Positions 1 to 11,200 of a DNA stretch of 64,000 nt are shown here, piece after piece. Every line of letters begins with the position of its first letter. Position 1 is the first letter of the stretch. Location of the stretch: contig NW_019775969.1 in the NCBI RefSeq assembly GCF_001039355.2, positions 616,729-680,728 of the forward strand, written 5' to 3'. The position numbers and the translations under genes are program-made. Under the pieces are notes generated by a model. That model had not been told where the DNA came from. It was given only the letters and a program-made list of their open reading frames with translations, and did no database searches. The DNA comes from Lingula anatina. Its lineage: Eukaryota; Brachiopoda; Lingulata; Lingulida; Lingulidae.

Positions 1-600
1 AATTAAAAAGATGTGGAAAATACTCAGAAACAAACCTAATTTATCAATTAATATTATATCTCCATGGCAGAAGAAGCCCTATGTGTATACTAGTATTCCT
101 TTGATATGGGGGCCATCTTGGATTTTTCTCGAATTGCCTGTGAATAAAGGTTAGTTACTCACCACAAATATATTATTTGTGTAATAAGAAACAAAATTAA
201 CTAGACAGTGGGCAATGCATCTTCCTAGTTGGCATTAGTTAGTTGAAAACCCTTGTACATGTTCTAGTATTCCTATGCCATACGGTGGCCATCTTGGATT
301 TTCAATAAGTCCAAGGACACTAGTTTGTTATCTGACACATATGCATAATATGGGTAATAAGGATGTGGAAAACATTGAGAAAATACTTAATTTGATAAAA
401 ATCAACATAGATATGTATATATTTCTACAAAATTTCACAAATTGGCGGCCATTTTGGATTTTTTGGCCAAACGGTAAATTTTTTCTGTGGGCTACGGCTC
501 TAATTTGATTTAGTATGTCAAAAGGTACCCACATGCAAAATTTGGTGCTTTTATCTGCTGTGTCACGATTTGGCCATTTTTTTGCCCTAAGCAACCGGAC
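1..600. repeat. Diverged ~175-bp tandem repeat at the left edge
   Basis: Three to four imperfect units can be seen. The phrase GGCCATCTTGGATTTT recurs near 112, 288 and (as GGCCATTTTGGATTTT) 448. GATGTGGAAAA recurs at 10 and 363, and TAATAAG recurs between them. Spacing is about 160-176 bp. The short ORFs here only reflect this repeat and encode nothing I recognise. The array may continue to the left of the window. It looks like an old satellite or a tandemised piece of a transposon. Confidence 0.6.
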
Positions 601-3600
601 TATTACCTACTGTAGGTCTTTTAATCTTTAAATAGCATATAAACCCCAAACTATAATGATTATGATACAAAATGCTTCTGAAAAAAAAAAGACTAGATAA
701 ACTAAACAAATAAAAATACTAATACAGAAAAACTGGTTGTTTTTACTATAGTTTCAAAATATGTTGTTTTTTTAATTTTAATGCTCAAATTGGAATATTA
801 TATTTGTTGTTAAAATAGTGAATGTGTCTTTTGTTTGCTTAACAAATGTCATGATTTGCCTGAAAACTTCATTATTTATGTGTCAAAATTCTTAAGTAGT
901 AACTTCACCTTTGAGACTGTTTTTAAAACTCAATTTTCTCCCAGGGCAGTGAAATTAACAAGGTACATATATTGTGTTGCAATCCAAACTGCATAGCATT
1001 CAAGGAATACAAGGGAGGGGGATGTCACATCAAAACTTTTATAAAATAGCATACAGGGTGTCTTGATACACAACATGCATTTTCACAGCACATGTTCCAA
1101 ATGACAGCCATTGCACTGATGGCATGCTTGAATTTAACAAGTGGAAGTTGCCAATCACCTTGACACACTCTTCTTTCCATATATTCCGTATAAAATGCAC
1201 CCTTTTATTAACGTCTTTTTAATTGTTACCATATCAATTTCCAGGACATGTAATCTTGTCTCAGTTTCTTCTCTCAGTTATAATTTTTTATCATATTAAT
1301 GGGTCCCATATATATTGAGACACTGAGTTTGTGACATATAAACTCAAGCAAGTGCAAATGCAAAGAAAATGACATTTGAAAAATCTGTATCATGCAGCTT
1401 TTCATGGTGTAAGGGCAGTGAAAAGAAAAAAGTGTTTGAATGAATTGTTCGTACAATATGAGGTGAATTTGACATGATATGAAAGAGAACATATATAAAT
1501 GTGGGCAACATTGTTTCATGGGGGAAATTCCCACTGAAGATTTGCCAATTTATCATTGAATTATTTAAAGGTAATAATTAGACTAGTTCTGTAATGGAAA
1601 AAAATTAACTACTTGGATCCTTTTTTTACTTTCAGTGATTAGGTATGAATAAATTTTTGAATTGACTAGCTTATCAGTCTTGGTTATTTACTTGCTCCAG
1701 CCTTGACTTGGGGACAGCAGACTGTGTTTGCTTTGTCTGCCATTGAAAGTTAGTCCTTGAATAGAGTCCAAGGAACATGTGGAAAGCATGCACTGAAAGT
1801 CTGCAACACAGTTTTGAACGGAAGTTGTATTTCCTTTTTTTCCTTTTTGGGGGGGGGGGGGGTATAAGGTATGGATATTTGTTAAATAAAGCCTGATGGC
1901 CCTTTTCTTTTAAAAACCAGCATGTACTATTATTGTCATTCATCTGTAGGCTATTGGAGATGTGTATCCATGCAACTTTCTTAATTATAACATCTGATGC
2001 TCGTTGAAATTTGTTTTTAACTAAACATGATATTTTAATATGCTAATAAGCATCAATCCAGAATTCCAACAATATACAATTATATCAGACATTCTCTTAT
2101 ACCACATGGGTATTTGTTTACCTAAATTGTGTACCTTCCAATCTGTTATAATATCTATTCGCCATAGGTGAAACATAGGTGAGTACATTAGAAGTGCATG
2201 TGATACCCACGTTCCCTTTCTATCAACCAAAGTATCAAAAATTATTAGGTTAAAAAATTTAGCCTGATTGGATATTTTTAGACATAAGGCAGAAGTAAAC
2301 ATGGTCACATAAACACTTTTTTTTTCAAAATTCTCTACTTTTTAAGAAGACTTGTCAGAATTTTTATGATGAATAGATATTCATGTTTATGCAATTATCT
2401 TGACTCTTTAGGACTTAAATGGAAGTAAGATTAAAATCAATGTTTTTTTCATTTGAACATACCAACCATAATCATGTTAATATCCTTTATGTATTGGGCC
2501 TTTGTCATTAATGTGGATGGATTCATTTTTATACAAGGCAGTAGGGCAAAGCTAAAGTGTTTGTGAATACTTAAGTTTTTAAAAGTGAGTTCCATATGGT
2601 TTGAATAAAATAAGATGTAACACATTTTTTGGATAACTGGTGTGTTATTTAAACGATAAAATAAAGCAGATTCATCTTTTATTTTTCAAGTACATAGTCA
2701 ATCCATATTTTAAGGGAATGTTTGAGAAGACTGAAACTGAAAGTTTTTATCCCCCTCCCTCCCCATCCCCGCCCTCAGTATATGTCATGATATGTCTCCA
2801 TGTTATCAAGCTTCCATCTACATGTTACCTTGTTTGTAGAACTCAATCAAAGTGTCCTTAAGACACACCTCCCTCCTCAACGGACTTTGGTTTTGTGTAA
2901 GATCAGGCAACCAGGGGCAAAGTTCATGCATATATGTTAAATCCTCAGTTTGATTCACTGTAGGAATGTTGATTCATCAGCATTAAGTGAGCATAGCTCC
3001 CTGTAACCAGAGAAAGCTTTCCAGGTCCGTGAGTATTCACTTTTGATTTAATGTAGTTAGAAATTTTTGGGTAGTTTTCTTAAAAGGTCACAACTTAGGA
3101 AATTTCATGACAGTAGTTACATTTGCAGGTAAATTGATCATATATTCTTGAAACGACCAAACTGACACAACTTCATATGTTTTGGGGTTACTTTTTAGAA
3201 TACTTCCTCTCCCCCTTTATAATGGCTGCATGAATTGATAACCAGAGTTCATACGTAGAAAAGGTACAACTTTTTTACTGTTTTGCTTCTCTAGTTTAAA
3301 GGTTGAACTGATATCCTTTGCCTTTGTCAGTCACGATTGACTTTTATGTCAACATTTCTTAAAGCAAAGAAATTATGCATGTTTGCTGACACAGTATCCT
3401 TAGTCAAAATCCCCCTTACAGGTGGTGGCTATTACTGAGCCCATCTTTGGTTTAGCATAGGTATGTGGTCACAGTAAACACAGGTCCGTTTCTAAAGGTT
3501 TTTCACCTGGATGCACACCTGGCATTTAAGGTTTGTAGTCTTGTAAGATGAAGAACTGGGTTGATATATCATTGAATTTATGTGCACTGATTGCTAGGTA

Positions 3601-4400
3601 CGTAGTGACAAAATATCAGGTCCATGCAAAATGTGGATGCTGCTTCATACAGAACTCTTATTCAGTTCCTTTTATAACTACCTTGAAGCCATTATCAATA
3701 TATGGGCCCTAGTAATAACTACTTAGTTAGTGCATTAATTGTCTGTATATCTCTCTGTTGACCAGAAGATATGTGGTAGTAAGTGTCTCTGTCTGTACAC
3801 ACAGTTATCTTGTTAAAACATCATAGTGTAGACATGACGAGAGGTTGGTAAAATTAGGGTCAGTAATGAGTGTGATGACTCATTTGGCTGTCCCAATCTT
3901 GCCACACCCCTAAGCCTGCTAAGCTGTCCCAATCTGGCCACACCCTTGGGCTCTCCCAGTGTTGCCAAACTTTCAAAATGCCCTACTGCTGCCACACCCT
4001 TAGGCTGTCCCAATGATGCAACATCCCTGGGCTGTCCCAGTGATGCCACACACCTGGGCTGTCCCAGTGTTGTCACATCCTTGAGCTGTCCCAGTGTGCC
4101 CCATCACTAAACTGTCCCAGTGTTGCCACCCCCCTAGGCTGTCCAAATGTTGCCATTCTGACTTGACTGTAAAGCATGACACTTGTCATTTGGTGACATT
4201 TGTCATTCAATGGCATCACAGATGAAGATTATAACCTATAAATTAATGTTTGTGAGTGTGTTTATTGGGGAAAGTGGAGGACTGCAGATGGTAAATGTGC
4301 TCACATTGATCTACAAGTATACATGTAGAAGCTGTATATTGCACTTGTATACGTGCAGTGTGGGATAAGGTTTATGTATCTTGTACAAGTATTTGTGTAT
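601..4400. other. Non-coding stretch upstream of ACSBG
   Basis: AT-rich, CpG-poor sequence with no exon that I can support on either strand. It contains a poly-G run at about 1850-1862 and, near its right end, the minisatellite listed separately. It could hold an untranslated first exon of the ACSBG gene, because the first coding exon at 5060 begins with a splice acceptor. I could not pinpoint that exon. Confidence 0.5.
3880..4155. repeat. ~30-bp GC-rich minisatellite
   Basis: About nine degenerate units of the form GGCTGTCCCAGTGTTGCCAC followed by ACCCCT or similar. Unit length is near 30 bp but varies, with some double-length spacings. Read on the minus strand, the units give a repeated LGQP-x-x-VA peptide within overlapping short ORFs (3813-4076 and 4000-4182). 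Units in different frames and the many substitutions argue against a real protein. Confidence 0.75.
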
Positions 4401-4402
4401 GG

Positions 4403-4918
4403 TATCTTCAAGTAATAATGAGGAGACGTGTGTGTGTGTGTGTGTTCTGCAGTGCAGGTGTGGTTAATTGTATTGTATGTAATGAATATTTGAAATGAAT
4501 TAGAATATATAGCATGAGGCATATGTTAGAATCTTATTTCTGCATATTTAAATAATGTGTTTTGCATTTTGATTGAATATGCACATGCAGCTGTCCAAAG
4601 GTGACAGCACATATGTTTAAAGGCAACTTTATTGAAACAAAACTTTTTTTAGTGATAAAAAGTACATAAGAAATGGGTGAAGAAAGTTAAACTGATGCCA
4701 GAAGCTTTGTCTTGAATCCCTATGTACATATTATATCATATGCTTCAAGTTATGGAATGAAACTCTTGATTGATCTGATATGCACTGGGTCATAAAACTA
4801 TTGATTTATCTGAAATGTGTTGAACATGTTAGTGATTTAAAAGCTCACACAAGAGACAGTGCATCATTAAGACTGTACCACATAAAGGTCGCTGTCTCCT
4901 CATTATTACTTGAAGATA
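4403..4918. mobile_element. MITE-like element with perfect 25-bp terminal inverted repeats
   Basis: The 25 bases at 4403-4427 (starting TATCTTCAAGTAATAATG) are the exact reverse complement of 4894-4918. The outermost TA on both sides could be a TA target duplication, leaving 23-bp TIRs and a ~512-bp element of Tc1/mariner type. There is no transposase ORF. A GT microsatellite (4428-4445) directly follows the left TIR. The right TIR lies in the 1.9-kb segment that is repeated further on, so a copy at 6789-6813 has no left partner. Confidence 0.6.
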
Positions 4919-4953
4919 TTAATTAACAAATCTTATTGTAAGTGCACTCTGTT

Positions 4954-4961
4954 TGACGTCA
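4954..4961 (+). promoter_or_regulatory. CRE-like palindrome TGACGTCA
   Basis: A perfect cAMP-response-element octamer about 100 bp upstream of the splice acceptor of the first coding ACSBG exon. It is repeated at 6849-6856 in the duplicated segment. The match is exact, but an 8-bp site is expected by chance now and then, and the position is probably intronic. Function is only a guess. Confidence 0.25.
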
Positions 4962-5059
4962 ATGTTCTGGTGTCCAACAAGACCATCAGTTCAAGACACT
5001 ATTTGTCTAGTTTTATTTATCTGGTCTTCATATATTTCATTATTATTTTTTTCCAACAG

Positions 5060-5248
5060 ATAAAGAAGATCTATATGTAAATGTTACACAGCTAGATTCA
5101 ATAGAGACAGAAAGAAACAAAGGTACAAGAAGATGTCTACTGAGACTGAGAAGCCATATGATCCTAATGACACAGTCCAAAGTATGAATTCAGTTGCAGA
5201 AGGGGATACTTCAATTTCATCAGAAAAAGTAATAAGTCCCACAAAGAG
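5060..5248 (+). other. ACSBG first coding exon, copy A
   Basis: The exon follows a polypyrimidine tract ending CCAACAG and ends at AAAGAG|GTATGA. It has 73 nt of 5'UTR, then ATG at 5133 and 38 codons plus two bases (phase 2), starting [16 protein letters not shown]. Phase 2 fits the exon beginning at 9847. Splicing this copy to copy B would give an immediate TAA, so the two copies cannot be used together. Confidence 0.7.
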
Positions 5249-8200
5249 GTATGATATGTATATGTTAGTGTTTTCACTAGTTTTGTTTTGGAATAAGTTT
5301 AAAGATTATGTCTTCCTCTAAAATTCTTTGAATTTTAACATATGCATGAATATTTATTTAGTGTTATTCAGTTTTTATATTTACTTTCTATAGTTTAAAA
5401 AAATTATATAACCAATTCATTTTAAAGTATTCTCTGGTTGAACAATTAAGGATTCTTCATGTGTTGGTCAAAGCTAATGTCTCCTAAATAATATACCTAT
5501 TATTTTTTCCAATCTTCAGGGCTGTTCAGTAATATCATTCATTTCTTTTCAACAGGCCAAACAGTCTCAGTTAATGTGTATAAAATGCATATAAATCCTT
5601 AATGGGCATGAGTTTTATTAAGGGACAAAGTTACTCTCTCTGCTCCTTTTCTAGTTTTTTAATGAACTTCATTTCCTTGGGCACAAAGTAAACAAAATAT
5701 ATCCACATACTTTACCCCCAGTTTGTTATAGACCTAAGTCAAAAACTAGTGCTGGACTTTTGGGCTTACCCAGGCTTACCCATCCTATTTTAATCTCCAT
5801 TTTTTATCTAAAGTTGAGGTTTCTATACATATTATGAGGGTAATTTGTTCAGAACATCATGCAGAACATGCATGGTCATATTAAAGTCATTGTGGGGGTG
5901 AACCTTGGAGTGAGGAATGAATACTTTTTGATCTTGACATGCATTCAAAGTAGGGTCAATTTAAACTGAAAATAGTCTAAATGATGTCACCAAGTGCCTA
6001 GTCCTCTACAGGGGATTCATTTGGCATCCCATATGATAACATTCTATAACATTAAATATTGTGTTAAGGACTCTGGTTGTAATGCCAAGTCAGTAACACC
6101 AAAACCAGTTTGTGGAAGATTTTGAATTAATAAGTTGTTTTATACATGTCTTTAGGTATAGTTCATATTAATTGTCCAGTCAGTGTCACATAGGGGCAAC
6201 TATTGACCACACTGAATTAGTAACTTTCATTGGATTTCATTGCACTTGACCTCACCCATGGTTACATACATTTGAGCTCACCTAAACATGCAATCAGTCT
6301 TAGACCCCATTCCCATAGATTTTAGATCGATCTAACCCTGTGGGGAGTCTCACTAGATTACTGTCAGCTTAGCCGGCTTAAGCGTCTGTCCTGCCTACTT
6401 AAAGCTGTAAGGGGGTAATTAACTATGGTGCGCGCTTGGCTGACTGCAATTTAGCGTGAACCCCCAGGGAGTTCGGTCGATCTAAATCTAAATCTCTGGA
6501 TCGATCTAAATCTCTGGGAATGCACCCTTATATTCCACATATGCCGCACTGGGTAATAACATTGTAATTTTAGCTTTCAGATATAAATATATGGATCTAT
6601 CCAGCACATGTATCCTTACCTTAATGATCAGTGAAGTAGATGAGATATTATTTCATGAAAATGATTAAATTGCTACAGCAATTAAAAAAAAAAAGAAAAN
6701 TTATCTGAAATGTGTTGAACATGTTAGTGATTTAAAAGCTCACACAAGAGACAGTGCATCATTAAGACTGTACCACATAAAGGTCGCTGTCTCCTCATTA
6801 TTACTTGAAGATATTAATTAACAAATCTTATTGTAAGTGCACTCTGTTTGACGTCAATGTTCTGGTGTCCAACAAGACCATCAGTTCAAGACACTATTTG
6901 TCTAGTTTTATTTATCTGGTCTTCATATATTTCATTATTATTTTTTTCCAACAGATAAAGAAGATCTATATGTAAATGTTACACAGCTAGATTCAATAGA
7001 GACAGAAAGAAACAAAGGTACAAGAAGATGTCTACTGAGACTGAGAAGCCATATGATCCTAATGACACAGTCCAAAGTATGAATTCAGTTGCAGAAGGGG
7101 ATACTTCAATTTCATCAGAAAAAGTAATAAGTCCCACAAAGAGGTATGATATGTATATGTTAGTGTTTTCACTAGTTTTGTTTTGGAATAAGTTTAAAGA
7201 TTATGTCTTCCTCTAAAATTCTTTGAATTTTAACATATGCATGAATATTTATTTAGTGTTATTCAGTTTTTATATTTACTTTCTATAGTTTAAAAAAATT
7301 ATATAACCAATTCATTTTAAAGTATTCTCTGGTTGAACAATTAAGGATTCTTCATGTGTTGGTCAAAGCTAATGTCTCCTAAATAATATACCTATTATTT
7401 TTTCCAATCTTCAGGGCTGTTCAGTAATATCATTCATTTCTTTTCAACAGGCCAAACAGTCTCAGTTAATGTGTATAAAATGCATATAAATCCTTAATGG
7501 GCATGAGTTTTATTAAGGGACAAAGTTACTCTCTCTGCTCCTTTTCTAGTTTTTTAATGAACTTCATTTCCTTGGGCACAAAGTAAACAAAATATATCCA
7601 CATACTTTACCCCCAGTTTGTTATAGACCTAAGTCAAAAACTAGTGCTGGACTTTTGGGCTTACCCAGGCTTACCCATCCTATTTTAATCTCCATTTTTT
7701 ATCTAAAGTTGAGGTTTCTATACATATTATGAGGGTAATTTGTTCAGAACATCATGCAGAACATGCATGGTCATATTAAAGTCATTGTGGGGGTGAACCT
7801 TGGAGTGAGGAATGAATACTTTTTGATCTTGACATGCATTCAAAGTAGGGTCAATTTAAACTGAAAATAGTCTAAATGATGTCACCAAGTGCCTAGTCCT
7901 CTACAGGGGATTCATTTGGCATCCCATATGATAACATTCTATAACATTAAATATTGTGTTAAGGACTCTGGTTGTAATGCCAAGTCAGTAACACCAAAAC
8001 CAGTTTGTGGAAGATTTTGAATTAATAAGTTGTTTTATACATGTCTTTAGGTATAGTTCATATTAATTGTCCAGTCAGTGTCACATAGGGGCAACTATTG
8101 ACCACACTGAATTAGTAACTTTCATTGGATTTCATTGCATTTGACCTCACCCATGGTTACATACATTTGAGCTCACCTAAACATGCAATCAGTCTTAGAC

Positions 8201-11200
8201 CCCATTCCCATAGATTTTAGATCGATCTAACCCTGTGGGGAGTCTCACTAGATTACTGTCAGCTTAGCCGGCTTAAGCGTCTGTCCTGCCTACTTAAAGC
8301 TGTAAGGGGGTAATTAACTATGGTGCGCGCTTGGCTGACTGCAATTAAGCGTGAACCCCCAGGGAGTTCGGTCGATCTAAATCTAAATCTCTGGATCGAT
8401 CTAAATCTCTGGGAATGCACCCTTATATTCCACATATGCCGCACTGGGTAATAACATTGTAATTTTAGCTTTCAGATATAAATATATGGATCTATCCAGC
8501 ACATGTATCCTTACCTTAATGATCAGTGAAGTAGATGAGATATTATTTCATGAAAATGATTAAATTGCTACAGCAATTAAAAAAAAAAAGAAAACTTGAC
8601 TCCTTGAAAGGAGAGACAAGAATTTGGGATGTATGGTTCATTTTTGTTTTGGGCAAAACGTATTATATACTGCAGATCTGTGTAACCTGCTGGTAGAATT
8701 TAAGTTGCCTGTTAGTGAAATTTTAATGCAAACATGAAACATGTAACACAGTTTCCAGTGCACTGTGCACTTGTTTGATGTACTAGTTTTTGATAAGGTA
8801 AGGCAGGTTATTGGGGTCAATGTTAAGATAAGCACCAGTTAGGGCAAAAAAGATCCATCAGTAGATCTACCCATGTGCTGTAAGATGCAATGCTTGAAAG
8901 AATATTATAAAGACTAATTTTTTACAGAAAGTCAAATGATTTAAGATCACTTAATCTGATTCTTCAATTTAAATGCATTGAAATCCATTTTGATAATTAT
9001 TTAGCTGAATATGCTACAGTATAGTAGATTATTAAGCTAGCATTCTTTTGTGCACATGTAAAAGAAAATTCACTCTGACCAAAGGGAAAAAAATTGGCTC
9101 AAGATATTTTATGATTTCCACCAATTTCAAATAGATTCACTGAAAAATAAAGCATAGGCAAACATTTATGCTACAGTCAGCAGGGTTATCAGGGGACATC
9201 TATCTGCTAGTGTTTGACTAAGGTGTTTATTATGGCCTCTGACCACACGAGGTCCAAGTTGCCTGGCAGCAGAGACGTCCATATTGGGCAAGAGCTCACC
9301 TTGCTAGGACCACTTCTTGAACTGGTGGGGCATATTTTTACAAAGAGTTCAGATTCTGGCAACTAGCAGCTTAAGGTTAAACTTTTGATTAGTAGTTGTG
9401 GGGGATTTTAAAAGAGGGGAGGGAGGGCAAGTATTAAGCTGTTTACTATAAAGAGTTACACTTTTTTGGTGTGCAAGGAGTCCAAGCAGTGATACTAGCA
9501 GAAGATGGCTGTAAATTTTACTCCACGTCATATTTGAGTTACTATGTTTACATGTCTCATAAACTTTGGTCTTTAAGTGTAGCTTGAGCACAGGATATTA
9601 AGCACCCTGTACCTCTTGTTTTCTCATGTTTTTTCAGTGTATGTGTACTTAACTATAATCCTTGTCTACAGATAAAGTAGTGTCTGACATCTGTGCCATG
9701 GTACACTAGCATGTGTGCCAAAATGTATGCCTGTGCCAATGACATATGACAAGGTTATGTAAGGGAAAATTGGGGGGGGGGGAACCCTTCAGTTTATAAT
9801 TAATTATACATTTTTTCTTGCTGAGAAACCATGCTGTATTTTTCAGCCTTAACATGTCAAAGAACAACAACTATGGGGATAATGGAGCTTATATAGAAAG
9901 AGATAAGTCCAAATTGACCAATGGTGTCAAGGAAGAGGAATCAGACCCCCCACTGACCAATGGGCATTCTGACTCCCAATCCCAGGATGGACCTGTAATG
10001 AATGGTATTAATGGTGAGGGTGATGAAGAAAATGGTGCCATTGATGGTCACGACAAAGAAAAAGAAGAGGCAAAGACTAATGAACAGAATACTTCACCTC
10101 CAGAGGAAGAAAAGAAAGTAGTTGAAGAAGCCAAAATAACCGTTCAGACACCCCCGGTTAGTTCAGGAGAACCCACTGCAGGGGACAACCAGCCTAAAGT
10201 AACCTATAGTGCCACTTCCACCCCCAAAACAGGAGGGGACCCAGGAGATGGCTTGATATACGGTACGACCTTCCGAAATATAGTTAAAACTGGATGATTA
10301 TAACTGAAAGCTGTGGAGTCCTGTGGAACTGGTAGACTGTATTATTATTATTATTATGTACAGACACAGATGTGTCTGTACATATAGCCATCATCTGCGT
10401 CTGTCGTCGCCGTCGTCGCCGTGCACTTTTACCGATAACACGATAAGTGGAAAACCATTTTACCTTTTGACTTGAAACTTGCAGAACTGATGAATATTCA
10501 TAATACGCAGGTCGAGTTCGAAAATCAGCATGATTGGGTCACTTTTAGGGAATTTATGCTGTTTTTNTTTTGTGTATGTGGGGGTCTATACGAATGCGCT
10601 TGCTCCAGCTGGTGGTACAATATTCGGAGGCGGTATCGCCTCTCTGATCCTCTAGTTTGACAATTTATTTTGTCTCTTAGATTATTTGTTTTATTGATAT
10701 CTGTAAAAAAAGGTTATATCTGGATTTAATGGGGTTTAAACTAATCTTTAACTTCATACTGTATTTTTATACTTAAGCTTTATACTTATTAATTTCACTT
10801 TCGACTTATTAATATTGCATTTCACATTCTTAAGTTATAACTTTGGAAAGACTACTGAACTTGTTTAATGGATCTTATAGACTTAAAACAAATAAATAAA
10901 TAGTGTTATTATTATTTGAAAAATTAAGTTCTCTTAAAGTTTGCAGTTTTATTGTAAAAAGGGACATTATTATCTTTTTGATTTCTGTTCCACCATATGG
11001 AGGATTTTGATGTTCTTTAATTATAACAGATTTTTCAAATGATTGACTGGGTTAGTTGTTTATATGAACTGCTCTTCACTGATGCTTACAGGATCCTTCC
11101 CTTGGTTCCAACAGGAACATGGCTGTCCAGTCGTGACCTTGGCTTGACCCCTGTTGCAAGGGCAACTGTGCAAATAGATCCCAGGAAACAAAAGTTGCAG

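Larger units (their letters stand above)
4806..6699 (+). repeat. 1.9-kb direct duplication, copy 1
   Basis: This 1,894-bp segment recurs at 6701-8594 with a constant offset of 1,895 bases. By eye I found only two differences: a C/T at 6244 versus 8139 and a T/A at about 6447 versus 8342. A single N at 6700 separates the copies. It carries the first coding exon of ACSBG, part of its 5' flank and a 225-bp MITE. Near-identity in non-coding DNA plus the N suggest two haplotypes or contig ends placed in series, rather than an old duplication. Confidence 0.9.
6701..8594 (+). repeat. 1.9-kb direct duplication, copy 2
   Basis: Second copy of 4806-6699. It runs through the same poly-A tract and then continues into unique sequence at 8595, whereas copy 1 stops at the N. 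That is the pattern expected if copy 1 is a contig end that should have been merged with copy 2. Confidence 0.9.
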
